Notes: generated by a model not told the origin, from the letters alone. DNA of 9,342 nucleotides from an uncultured Oscillibacter sp. (GCA_948902155.1 CAQVQZ010000080.1:1-9342); one strand, 5' to 3'. Counted from the first letter of the stretch, positions 1 to 6,524 are shown. Numbers and translations are program-made.

Positions 1-45
1 ATGCTCCTATTTTACTGCTTTATTCTCCCTTTGTCTATCTTTAGT

Positions 46-75
46 TTGAAGACACCCTCTAGGGAGAAATAGTAA
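46..75 (+). promoter_or_regulatory. Possible promoter of the XRE regulator gene
   Basis: The first 113 bases are AT-rich compared with the rest of the window, as expected of a promoter region. A -35-like TTGAAG (46-51) lies 18 bases ahead of a weak -10-like TAGTAA (70-75), which runs into an A/T-rich stretch. The match to the sigma-A consensus is modest, and other placements in the same AT-rich stretch are possible. The TTTTGACA just before the ribosome binding site looks like a -35 box but is too close to the start codon to serve this gene. Confidence 0.25.
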
Positions 76-113
76 AAATATTTTCTGGAAACGGTTTTGA
101 CAGGAGGGAGACC

Positions 114-461
114 ATGGAGCTGGATTATCAAGCCATCGGCGTGCGCATCCGCCGTCTGCGTAAGATGCAGGGACTGACTCAGCAGACGCTGGCAGAGATG
201 TCCGGCCAGGAGCCGTCCAACATCTCCCACATTGAGCGGGGCACCACCAAGCTCAGCCTTCCCACGCTGGTCAGCGTGGCCAACGCCCTGGAGGTGACGG
301 TGGACCAGCTCCTCTGCGACAGCCTGCCCGCCTCCCGCTCCGTCTTTGAGACGGAGGCGGCCCATATCCTGTCGGACTGCTCCCACCTGGAGCTGAAGAT
401 CATCACGGAGACCATCCGGACGCTGAAAGAGAACCTGCGGAAAGTGAAGCTCAGCGAATAA
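114..461 (+). CDS. XRE-family helix-turn-helix transcriptional regulator
   Basis: A 115-residue cytoplasmic DNA-binding protein. Residues about 8-68 form a typical Cro/CI-type (XRE) HTH domain: the RIRRLRKMQGLTQQTLAE pattern, then the recognition-helix region with SNISHIERG (residues 35-43) and a closing helix SLPTLVSVANALEVTVDQLL (48-67). The remaining 45 or so residues are helical and charged, with no recognisable ligand or peptidase domain, and probably dimerise. The ATG at 114 follows a strong AGGAGG-type site (AGGAGGGAGACC), which supports this start. The gene is alone, in the same direction as the response regulator and separated from it by 316 bases, so it is probably its own transcription unit. 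Small regulators of this type are common single-gene repressors in clostridia. Its target cannot be told from the sequence. Family call sure, role unknown. Confidence 0.9.
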   Translation: MELDYQAIGVRIRRLRKMQGLTQQTLAEMSGQEPSNISHIERGTTKLSLPTLVSVANALEVTVDQLLCDSLPASRSVFETEAAHILSDCSHLELKIITETIRTLKENLRKVKLSE

Positions 462-651
462 CGAAGCGGACGGGGCCTCCTGGTTTTTCAAAGGGTTCGT
501 TTTGTACCCGCCCGCAGCCCGCCATTTTCCAGAAACGAGAAATGGAAGAAGGTCCCAAAACCATGGAGCCGTTGCGCGGGAAGGGGTCATCCGCAAAGTA
601 AAAACGCAGGTCCTGTCTTTATAGTATTTTACAAATTCCGGAAGGGCATAC

Positions 652-691
652 TTACATTTATTGTAATACATTATGGCAGGAAAATATCCTG
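652..691. repeat. Two short inverted repeats in the AT-rich control region
   Basis: TTACA-TTTAT-TGTAA (652-666) and CAGGA-AAATA-TCCTG (677-691) are both perfect inverted repeats with five-base arms and five-base centres. They lie upstream of the tandem repeat and the response regulator gene. Their size and position would fit small operators, but arms this short also occur by chance in AT-rich DNA. Confidence 0.3.
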
Positions 692-697
692 ATTTGA

Positions 698-746
698 TGA
701 TTTGCGTAAATTTGGTCTGATTTGCGTAAATTTGGTCTGATTTGCG
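698..746 (+). repeat. 20-bp tandem direct repeat upstream of the LytTR regulator gene, probable operator
   Basis: The 20-base unit TGATTTGCGTAAATTTGGTC occurs twice without a mismatch (698-717 and 718-737), and its first nine bases TGATTTGCG occur a third time (738-746). The 9-bp core is thus present three times at an exact 20-bp spacing. Each full unit also contains the partial palindrome ATTTGCGTAAAT (700-711, 720-731). The array ends 14 bases before the AAGGAGG site of the response regulator gene. LytTR-type regulators are known to bind pairs of 9-bp direct repeats about two helical turns apart, so this may be an autoregulatory site. The repeat is seen; the binding role is inferred. Confidence 0.75.
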
Positions 747-777
747 CGGAATTTGCACCGAAGGAGGCGGGCGCTTT

Positions 778-1517
778 ATGATCAGGCTGGCGCTTTGCGA
801 CGACGAAGCGGAGCAGAGGGAGAGCGTTGGTAATCTGCTCCTGGAATATGCTGCCGCCAGGCCCTCCCCGGCGGTAAAACTGTCTGTTTTTCCAGCGGCC
901 AAGACCTGCTAAACGCGGCGGCGGAGTGCGGAGGCTTCGATCTCTACGTGCTGGATATCGTGATGCCGGGCCTCGGCGGCATCGAGCTGGGGGCGCGCCT
1001 CCGTGAGCTGCATGACGGCGGGACCATCATTTACCTGACCGTCTCCCCGGAGTACGCCGTAGACTCCTACGCTGTCCGGGCCTTTCACTACCTCATGAAG
1101 CCGGTGGGGCCGGAGAGGCTCTTTCCAATCCTGGACCAGGCCGTGGAGGCGCTGGAAAAGAAAAAAGCCGCCTGCATCGCCGTCCGCACAAAGGACGGCT
1201 TGGAGCGGGTGCGGCTGGATGAAATCGTCTACGCCGAGCTGGCGGGCCGGACGGTGCGTTACCATCTGTCGGACGGAACCAGCCTGGACAGCGTGACGGT
1301 GCGGGGCCCCTTCCAGGAGGAGGCCGCGCCGCTGCTGGCGGACGGCCGTTTTTTCCTCTGCGGGGCCAGCTTCACGGTGAACCTCTTTTACGTCACCGCC
1401 GTAGAGCGGAGGTTCCTCCACATGGACGGCGGCATACGCGTCCCCCTGGCCCGGGGCCTGACCTCCCTGGCCAAGCAGCGGTGGAGCGATTATTGGCTGG
1501 ACGCGCCGGGGGTGTAA
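778..1517 (+). pseudogene. LytTR-family response regulator, interrupted by a single-base frameshift
   Basis: The gene starts at ATG 778 behind AAGGAGG (761-767). The first frame encodes 44 residues and stops at 910-912. If the ribosome or the sequence gains one T in the T5 run at 887-891, the reading continues without break to 1517, giving 246 residues, the normal size for this family. Numbered on the restored protein, the receiver domain has the acidic pair D8-D9, phosphoacceptor D60 (in VLDIVMP), T88 and K108 (HYLMKP). A LytTR DNA-binding domain follows at about 134-235, with the ending FYVTAVERRFLHMDGGIRVPL region typical of the fold. The portion after the break alone, from a GTG at 948, would lack the acidic pair and is unlikely to be a real start. 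No histidine kinase lies beside it. The break may be a true mutation, a sequencing error in a homopolymer, or a slippage site; the sequence alone cannot decide. Family identification is secure. Confidence 0.85.
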
Positions 1518-1531
1518 GCGGCGCGGCCGCT
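1517..1531 (+). other. Small perfect hairpin at the end of the response regulator gene
   Basis: AGCGGC-GCG-GCCGCT is a perfect six-base-pair stem starting at the last base of the stop codon. No T-run follows, so it is not an intrinsic terminator alone. It may stabilise the 3' end of the message or be incidental in GC-rich DNA. Confidence 0.3.
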
Positions 1532-1547
1532 GAATATGGCTGCAGTT

Positions 1548-1605
1548 AAACGGCGGCCGGCGCCGGACATCCCAAGAAGGATGTTCCGAGCACCGGCCGT
1601 CGTTT
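1548..1605. terminator. Probable bidirectional terminator between convergent gene blocks
   Basis: An imperfect inverted repeat has arms of about 25 bases: AAACGGCGGCCGG... on the left (1548-1573) and ...CCGGCCGTCGTTT on the right (1579-1605), around an AAGAA loop. A few mismatches and single-base bulges interrupt the stem. The AAA/TTT ends give a short T-run after the stem on both strands. It lies between the plus-strand response regulator and the stop codon (1609-1611) of the minus-strand operon, exactly where a shared terminator is expected. The T-runs are short, so termination strength is uncertain. Confidence 0.65.
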
Positions 1606-1608
1606 CAT

Positions 1609-3717
1609 CTATTCCGCGCCGTCTGCCAGCGCCCGGACGCGGAAATTCTTCCATACGCTCTCGCCGCCCGCGGCGTGGCACACGCCCGCCATGCCATAGG
1701 AAAACCGGCCGTCCCTGGCGGTGAGCACGGCCACGCCGCCGACGCGCAGCGTGAGCGTGTCCCCTTCTGCTTCCGCCGCCAAGCGGTAGGTCCGTCCCGT
1801 CTCCCAGGGGAACGCCCCGGCGGCCAGCTCCGTCCGCTGTCCGCCGTCCCACCGGGCGATGCTCACCCGGTCCGCGCCGGAGAAGCCCAGCTCGTAGTAT
1901 CGGCGGCAGCCCTGCCCCCGCAGGAGGAGCCCGGCAGACGTTCCCGCCGTCACCGTCACATCGGCTTCCATGGCGGTGCTGCCTGCGTAATAATTCCCGG
2001 TGAACGCCTGGCCTTCCGCGGCGGTGGAGAAGCGCAGAGCCCCATTCACAAGCTCCGCCTCGCCGTCATTGACGGAGAAGGGCGTGGGCTGGCCGAATTC
2101 CATCCGCTGGATGGCCATGTCGATGCCGTACTCCATGGGGCCGGAAACCGTGATGCCGTCGATGTACAGCTTCCCGTAAGCCCAGGGCGGGTCGTCCGGA
2201 GCGATCACAATCCGCCAGCCGACGTCATGAGCCTGGTCGCCGCCCAGGTCCGGCACGGTGAAGGCGATCCGGCCCCACTCCCCTTCGGGAACGCAAACGG
2301 GAGATAGGTCGATTCGCTCGCCGCTCATGGCCCGCGTGACGTAGGGCGTGACGGTGATCGCGGCGGGAGCCGTCTGGCAGCTTTTCATCCAGCAGCCCAC
2401 CGTCTGGCCCGGGTACACCCGGGGCGAGAACACCGGCTCGTACCGCTCATCGTTGAAATCCGCGCGGATGCAGCACGCCTTGAAGGACAGGTCTGCGGGA
2501 GAGGGATTTTTCCCGTCGATCTCCATCTCCAGACAGCCCCGGCCCGAATGGGCCGGACCCTCCACCCAGCGCAGCTCATGGCTGGCCCGGTCCGAGAGCT
2601 CCAGGCCGTGGGTGGAGCCGGGGAGGGCGAAGTTGAAGTCCAGCTCTCCCCGCCTCGCCGGAGCGGCCCAGTCCGGAACCGTCTCTCCCCGCAGGCGGGC
2701 GGCGGTCTCCGCCAGCTCCTTGACAAAGGTCGGGATGTCCAGCATATTCAGATAGCCGGACACGCAGGAGAGCACCGCGCTGTCGTTGATGGGGCGGCGG
2801 TAGCGGTCCGGCACGCCCTCCAGGCCGTGGAGGACGCCCATGATCGTGCCCACGTTGCTGGCGTTGCAGTCCGTGTCGAAGCCGCACATGCAGGAGACCT
2901 CGATGGTGCGGCCCAGGTCGTTCTTCCCGTAGAGCAGCGCCAGGATGCAGATGCCCGCGTTGGGGATGATGTGATAACCTCCGGGGAAGCGGTCGTTGCC
3001 CCATTCGGCGTCCACGTAGTCCCGGCAGGCGCGGAAATCCTCCGGATGGGCGGCGTGGAAGGCCCGCACCGCGTCCACCACCCGGCGGTACATGCAGTCC
3101 TCCGGAATCTCCCGAAGCCCGGCGTCGATCACCTCTTCCACCGAGCCGCAGGTAAACGCCGCCGCGACGCAGGCGGCCATGAAGGCCGCGCCGTGGAGGC
3201 CCTCCCCGTCGTGGGAGACGGAGGCCATGCGCCGGGCAAATCCCGCCGCCCGGGCCGGGTCCCCCGGACAGACCAGGCCCCAGGTGTCCACAAAGATCTG
3301 CCCGCCGATCTGCTCCGCTGCCACCGCGCCGTTTTGGGCGATGCTGCCGGACGCCGGAGCGGACAGCCCCCGCTTCAGGTTCATATAGGCCCTGTGTTCC
3401 GTGGAGACGTCCTCGCCGCCCCACCAGAACATCCCCCGGCCGCAGCGGGCGTAGTTCAGCCAGGTCTCTCCCGCCATCTGTTCCGTAAAGTCCAGGCCGC
3501 CGCTGTCCAGCAGCGCCCGGAAAAAGATGACGGGGCCGTTGACGTCGTCGTCCGCCGGGTGGGTCTTGTACTCCCGCAGATAGCCCCGGATATCCCCGAA
3601 GTAGCTCCGCAGGCGCTCATAGGTCCACCAGGGGTTTTCCACCGGAGCGCCCAGGCGCATGCCGGCGTCCATCCCCAGAAAACCGGCGTAGATTTTTTCA
3701 ATCCAGCGATCGTTCAT
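1609..3717 (-). CDS. ADP-ribosylglycohydrolase-family protein with C-terminal beta-sandwich modules
   Basis: A 702-residue, probably three-part protein and the last gene of the operon. Residues about 1-345 match the ADP-ribosylglycohydrolase (ARH/DraG) fold: an early acidic cluster D56-D57-D58 where the family usually has its TDD metal site, and GFDTDCNASNVGTIMG (279-294), the second metal-site motif with D281 and D283. Family members cleave ADP-ribose or related N-/O-ribosyl bonds using two Mg ions. Residues about 360-530 look like a jelly-roll, CBM4/9-like sugar-binding module, ending in GKLYIDGITVSG (515-526). Residues about 535-695 look like a LamG/DUF1080-type sandwich. No signal peptide is visible, so it should be cytoplasmic, which is odd for carbohydrate-binding modules. 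ATG 3717 follows GGGAGG by 7 bases, and the gap to the upstream gene is 16 bases. The ARH domain is well supported; the natural substrate is unknown and may be a glycoside rather than ADP-ribosylated protein. Confidence 0.85.
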   Translation of the reverse strand: MNDRWIEKIYAGFLGMDAGMRLGAPVENPWWTYERLRSYFGDIRGYLREYKTHPADDDVNGPVIFFRALLDSGGLDFTEQMAGETWLNYARCGRGMFWWGGEDVSTEHRAYMNLKRGLSAPASGSIAQNGAVAAEQIGGQIFVDTWGLVCPGDPARAAGFARRMASVSHDGEGLHGAAFMAACVAAAFTCGSVEEVIDAGLREIPEDCMYRRVVDAVRAFHAAHPEDFRACRDYVDAEWGNDRFPGGYHIIPNAGICILALLYGKNDLGRTIEVSCMCGFDTDCNASNVGTIMGVLHGLEGVPDRYRRPINDSAVLSCVSGYLNMLDIPTFVKELAETAARLRGETVPDWAAPARRGELDFNFALPGSTHGLELSDRASHELRWVEGPAHSGRGCLEMEIDGKNPSPADLSFKACCIRADFNDERYEPVFSPRVYPGQTVGCWMKSCQTAPAAITVTPYVTRAMSGERIDLSPVCVPEGEWGRIAFTVPDLGGDQAHDVGWRIVIAPDDPPWAYGKLYIDGITVSGPMEYGIDMAIQRMEFGQPTPFSVNDGEAELVNGALRFSTAAEGQAFTGNYYAGSTAMEADVTVTAGTSAGLLLRGQGCRRYYELGFSGADRVSIARWDGGQRTELAAGAFPWETGRTYRLAAEAEGDTLTLRVGGVAVLTARDGRFSYGMAGVCHAAGGESVWKNFRVRALADGAE

Positions 3718-3733
3718 AGCGCCGCCTCCCGCC

Positions 3734-4369
3734 TCAATCGTATTTCAGGACCACGGGGCCGCCGGTGATGCCCACGAACGCGCCTTCCGCCGCCTCCTGG
3801 GTACCCTCTCCGGCGATGACCCACTTGTTGCATCCCCAGAGCAGGCGGTCCTCCGCCGAGCGGACTTCCGCCGGGGGCTTTTTCCCGTTGGTCCGGCGGG
3901 GAAGCACGCAGCCCATGCGGAACGCCGCCCCAGGGGCCGCGCCGCAGGGCGCGTAGTGCAGCGTGGTGGCGTAGAGCTCCACTGCCGTCCCGCGGGGGAC
4001 GAAGAAGGCCCGTACCTGCCGGGCGTCCAGGCGGTACGCCGCCAGCTCCGGCTGTCTGGCCAGGAGCAGGATCATGTCGGTGGCCGCGATGTCGATCTCG
4101 CTGGTGCGGTGGTATTCCAGGCAGGTGAGACGGTCGTTTTTCCCGTTGCAGCAGCCGATCTGGACATCCAGCCCGCCGAAGCCCCGGTCCCGCAGGGCCT
4201 GGGCGGCGGGCAGGGACTCCAGCTCCGGCAGGGACGGCAGGTAGACGGTCCCCTCCTCCGGCATGGGCGTCTTCTCCTCCAGGCAGCGGAGCATCTCCTC
4301 CAGGTCGTAGTTTTCCAGCACCTGGCCGTAGGCGGAAAAGCGCCGGTCCAGCACAGAAAGTATTTCCAT
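3734..4369 (-). CDS. DUF4867-like protein (cupin-like, function unknown)
   Basis: A 211-residue soluble protein with no signal peptide or membrane segment. I recognise it as resembling DUF4867, a family of about this length from Firmicutes that is not biochemically characterised. The middle has the feel of a cupin: LEYHRTSEIDI (84-94) supplies E85, H87 and E91, and ELYATTLHYAP (131-141) supplies E131 and H138, which could form a metal site, followed by the glycine-rich region. The GCNKWVIAGEG segment (179-189) is a likely family signature. The ATG at 4369 follows AAGGAGAG by 5 bases, and the gap to the upstream dehydrogenase gene is 10 bases, so the two are co-translated from one message. In a rhamnose-type operon, a cupin-like protein could act as a sugar isomerase, epimerase or mutarotase; this is inference from context. 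The family assignment is from memory of sequence style. Confidence 0.7.
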   Translation of the reverse strand: MEILSVLDRRFSAYGQVLENYDLEEMLRCLEEKTPMPEEGTVYLPSLPELESLPAAQALRDRGFGGLDVQIGCCNGKNDRLTCLEYHRTSEIDIAATDMILLLARQPELAAYRLDARQVRAFFVPRGTAVELYATTLHYAPCGAAPGAAFRMGCVLPRRTNGKKPPAEVRSAEDRLLWGCNKWVIAGEGTQEAAEGAFVGITGGPVVLKYD

Positions 4370-4379
4370 CGTTCTCTCC

Positions 4380-5540
4380 TTACAGCACGGTCCGCAGAAT
4401 GGCAGCGACGTCGTCCCGGGTAAGCTTCCGGTAGCTGAAGCACCCGAGGTCCGTCAGGTCCGCGATCTCGCCCACGGCCTCCTCCGGCACGCCCAGCTCC
4501 GACAGCGTGGACGGCGCGCCCAGCTCCCGGAAAAACTCCCTGGTCCGCCGGATGCCCTCCCTTGCGATCTCCTCGTCGGTCTTGCCGGAGGGGTCCACCT
4601 CCCACACCCGCACCGCCAGGCGGCGGAGCCGGGGCAGGGCGTCCAGGCAGATATAGTCCAGATAGGCCGGGTGGACCACCGCCAGCCCCGCCCCGTGGGC
4701 CACGTCGAAGAGGGCCGAGATGGGGTGCTCGATGCAGTGGCTGGCCCAATCCGTCTCTTTTCCGTTGTTCAGCATGCCGCACAGGGCAAAGCTGCTGGTC
4801 CACATCAGGTTGGAGCGGGCTGTGTAGTCCTCCGGATTGGCGGCCGCCGCACGGGCCGCGCGAATCTCCGTCCGCAGGGCGGCCTCCGCCAGCTCGTCGG
4901 TGAGGCAGTCGTCGTCCGGCGGGGAGATGTAGAGCTCATAGAGATGGGAGATGGTGTCCACGACGCCGTTGGCCATCTGGTTCCGGGGCAGCGTGTAGGT
5001 CAGCTCGGGGTCCAGAATGGTGAAGCGGGGGAAGGTCCGCTCGCTGTCGTAGCTGTTCTTCTCGTGGGTGGCCATGTTGGTGATGACCGAGGACTTGTCC
5101 AGCTCGCTGCCGGTGGCGGGGAGAGTCAGCACCACGCCCAGGGGAACGGCGTCCTCCGCCTCCTCCCAGTCCTTGAAAAACGCCTGCCAGAAATCCCGGT
5201 CCGTCCGGGCTCCCACCGCGATGGCCTTGGCGCAGTCGATGGTGCTGCCTCCGCCCACCGCCAGCAGCAGGTCGATGTTCTCCCGCTTGCAGAGCTCGAT
5301 TCCCTCATAGACCTTTTCGGTGCGGGGATTCGGCATGACGCCGGGAAGCTCGAACACCCGCTTGTCCGTCTCCTCCAGAGCCGTCCGGACCCGGTCGTAG
5401 AGGCCGGTGCGCCGGATGCTTCCGCCGCCGTAGACCAGCAGCACGTTTTTGCCGAACTTCCGCAGCTCCTCCGGTAGCTTCTCCAGAGCGGTCTTGCCGA
5501 AATGCACCCGGACGGGGTTAAAATACGTAAAATCCTTCAT
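4380..5540 (-). CDS. Iron-containing alcohol dehydrogenase (butanol dehydrogenase/YqhD-like)
   Basis: A 386-residue, full-length group III (iron-activated) alcohol dehydrogenase. The nucleotide-binding half has YGGGSIRRTGLYD (37-49) and AVGGGSTIDCAKAIA (94-108). The metal-binding half has D195 and H199 (in VVDTISHLYE), H268 (ASHCIEH) and H282 (AHGAGLAVVHP), the usual Asp-His-His-His set. The GVMPNPR segment (67-73) and overall pattern place it nearer the NAD(P)H-dependent butanol dehydrogenase/YqhD branch than to FucO. Such enzymes reduce short aldehydes. In a rhamnose or deoxysugar operon the natural role would be reducing lactaldehyde to propane-1,2-diol, but no aldolase that would make lactaldehyde is in view, so this is inferred. 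ATG 5540 follows TAGGAG by 7 bases. The 42-base gap to the upstream nucleoside hydrolase is the widest in the operon and holds a GC hairpin. Confidence 0.93.
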   Translation of the reverse strand: MKDFTYFNPVRVHFGKTALEKLPEELRKFGKNVLLVYGGGSIRRTGLYDRVRTALEETDKRVFELPGVMPNPRTEKVYEGIELCKRENIDLLLAVGGGSTIDCAKAIAVGARTDRDFWQAFFKDWEEAEDAVPLGVVLTLPATGSELDKSSVITNMATHEKNSYDSERTFPRFTILDPELTYTLPRNQMANGVVDTISHLYELYISPPDDDCLTDELAEAALRTEIRAARAAAANPEDYTARSNLMWTSSFALCGMLNNGKETDWASHCIEHPISALFDVAHGAGLAVVHPAYLDYICLDALPRLRRLAVRVWEVDPSGKTDEEIAREGIRRTREFFRELGAPSTLSELGVPEEAVGEIADLTDLGCFSYRKLTRDDVAAILRTVL

Positions 5541-5556
5541 AAGCGTCTCCTAAAAG

Positions 5557-5575
5557 CGGCCCCGGGGCGGGGCCG
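5557..5575 (-). promoter_or_regulatory. Intercistronic GC hairpin between nucleoside hydrolase and dehydrogenase genes
   Basis: CGGCCCCG-GGG-CGGGGCCG on the plus strand forms a perfect eight-base-pair, all-G/C stem. On the transcribed (minus) strand it is followed by CTTTTAGGAG, so a T-run of four sits between the stem and the ribosome binding site of the dehydrogenase gene. It could be a partial terminator or an mRNA processing/stability element that lowers expression of the three downstream genes relative to the upstream ones. The stem is certain; its effect is inferred. Confidence 0.55.
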
Positions 5576-5582
5576 GGCCTGC

Positions 5583-6524
5583 TCAGCCCGCGCCGAGCAG
5601 GGCAAACAGGTGTTTTTTGTAGTGTTCCGCGTGGATGCGGGGGCACACGGCGCAGTTGGGGGCGTCTCCCCGGCGGTCGATGCGGAAATGCCCGCGGTAG
5701 GGCCCCGGCGAGGTCTCGATGGCGCAGGCGGCGGGGAACACGTCCTCTAGAATCTCGGGGTACAGCGCGGCGGTCATCAGCATGCTGTCGATGACCCCCA
5801 GCGTATCCCGGCCATAGAGGTCCTTCTGATAGGCCCGCATGGCGCGGACGCACCGGGCGCAGAAGGCCGCAGCCTGGTCGCCGCAGTCCCGCATCCGCCG
5901 CAGCTCCTCCGGGGTGATCTCCGTCTCCCCCCTGGAGGTGTCCCAGGTGACCCAGACCGTGTCCATCCCGGCGTTCAGCACCACGGAGGCCGCCTCCGGG
6001 TCCGCGTAGACGTTGAACTCCGCCATCAGCGTCATGTTGCCGAGGTTTCCCGCCGTGCCGCCGAGAATCCAGACCTTTTTGACGTTCTCCGCCAGACGGG
6101 GCTCCAGGAGCAGCGCCATGGCCAGGTTCGTCAGGGGGCCGCAGGTGACGATCTCGATCTCCCCAGGCGCGCCCATCACCAGGTCGATGATGGCCTGGAC
6201 GGCGTGCTTGGTCTCCACCGGGCGGTCCGGCCAGGGCAGATTCATGCCGCCCAGGCCGTCCTCCCCGTGGACATGCTTGGCGTAAAAGGCGGTCTTATGG
6301 AGTATGGGCCTCTCCATCCCCCGGTACACCGGGGGGAAGTACGTCCCCGCCGCGTCCTCCGCCAGCATGGCGTTCTTCACGCACAGGTCCAGCGGCAGGT
6401 TCCCGCAGACCACGGTAATGGCCTCCACCCTGGCAACCTCTTCCGCCCGGAGGGCCTCCACGATGGCCCATACGTCGTCCGCGCCGGTGTCCGTGTCCAC
6501 GATCAGGCGGCGGAGGCCCTTCAT
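5583..6524 (-). CDS. Inosine-uridine-type nucleoside N-ribohydrolase family protein
   Basis: A 313-residue cytoplasmic protein of the nucleoside hydrolase (IUNH) family, which cleave the N-glycosidic bond of nucleosides with a bound calcium ion. The N-terminal signature IVDTDTGADD (8-17) gives the calcium-binding aspartates. HVHGEDGLGG (84-93), TCGPLTNLAMAL (127-138) and AEFNVYADPEAA (168-179) are all classic family blocks, and D246 near the C-terminus should complete the metal site. At residue 245, where the IUNH subgroup usually has the acid-catalyst histidine before this aspartate, the sequence has isoleucine (GVIDSM), so substrate or leaving-group preference may differ. I chose ATG 6524 over the upstream in-frame start at 6572: the IVDTDTGADD motif then starts at the usual distance, and GGAGAG sits 6 bases upstream. 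It overlaps the rhaA stop as ATGA, implying translational coupling. Base specificity cannot be told. Confidence 0.9.
   Translation of the reverse strand: MKGLRRLIVDTDTGADDVWAIVEALRAEEVARVEAITVVCGNLPLDLCVKNAMLAEDAAGTYFPPVYRGMERPILHKTAFYAKHVHGEDGLGGMNLPWPDRPVETKHAVQAIIDLVMGAPGEIEIVTCGPLTNLAMALLLEPRLAENVKKVWILGGTAGNLGNMTLMAEFNVYADPEAASVVLNAGMDTVWVTWDTSRGETEITPEELRRMRDCGDQAAAFCARCVRAMRAYQKDLYGRDTLGVIDSMLMTAALYPEILEDVFPAACAIETSPGPYRGHFRIDRRGDAPNCAVCPRIHAEHYKKHLFALLGAG

Larger units (their letters stand above)
462..777. other. 316-base intergenic region between the two regulators
   Basis: No convincing gene is seen on either strand. The first half (about 462-600) is GC-moderate; the second half (about 600-760) turns AT-rich and holds short inverted repeats and a 20-bp tandem repeat, so it is most likely the control region of the response regulator gene. 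No clear terminator hairpin with a T-run follows the XRE gene. On the minus strand an open stretch of about 55 codons exists between about 458 and 623, but it lacks a start codon with a ribosome binding site. Confidence 0.6.

Noticed and set aside
458..623. A minus-strand open stretch of about 55 codons with protein-like composition (includes NEPFEKPGGPVR)
   Set aside because: There is no start codon with a ribosome binding site, only an internal ATG, and no family I can name. It might be a gene remnant or a dispersed repeat; a nucleotide search against related genomes would settle it.
698..746. The 20-bp repeats considered as a CRISPR array or an iteron origin
   Set aside because: There are only two full units plus a partial one, with no variable spacers, and no replication initiator or Cas gene is nearby. 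An operator fits better.
12..902. A 296-codon minus-strand open frame covering the XRE gene, the intergenic region and the start of the response regulator
   Set aside because: It spans two real plus-strand genes and a repeat-bearing control region, has no good ribosome binding site, and its product shows no family resemblance.
948..1517. The response regulator annotated as a 189-residue gene starting at GTG 948
   Set aside because: That start falls inside the receiver domain two residues before the phosphoacceptor aspartate and would omit the acidic pair and first helices. The upstream ATG 778 with AAGGAGG and a matching N-terminal sequence in the neighbouring frame shows the real start.
2548..3768. 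A 406-codon plus-strand open frame antisense to the ARH-family gene
   Set aside because: It covers a gene with intact metal-binding motifs in the sense frame. The antisense product is rich in histidine, valine, proline and arginine without domain structure, typical of a GC-rich shadow.
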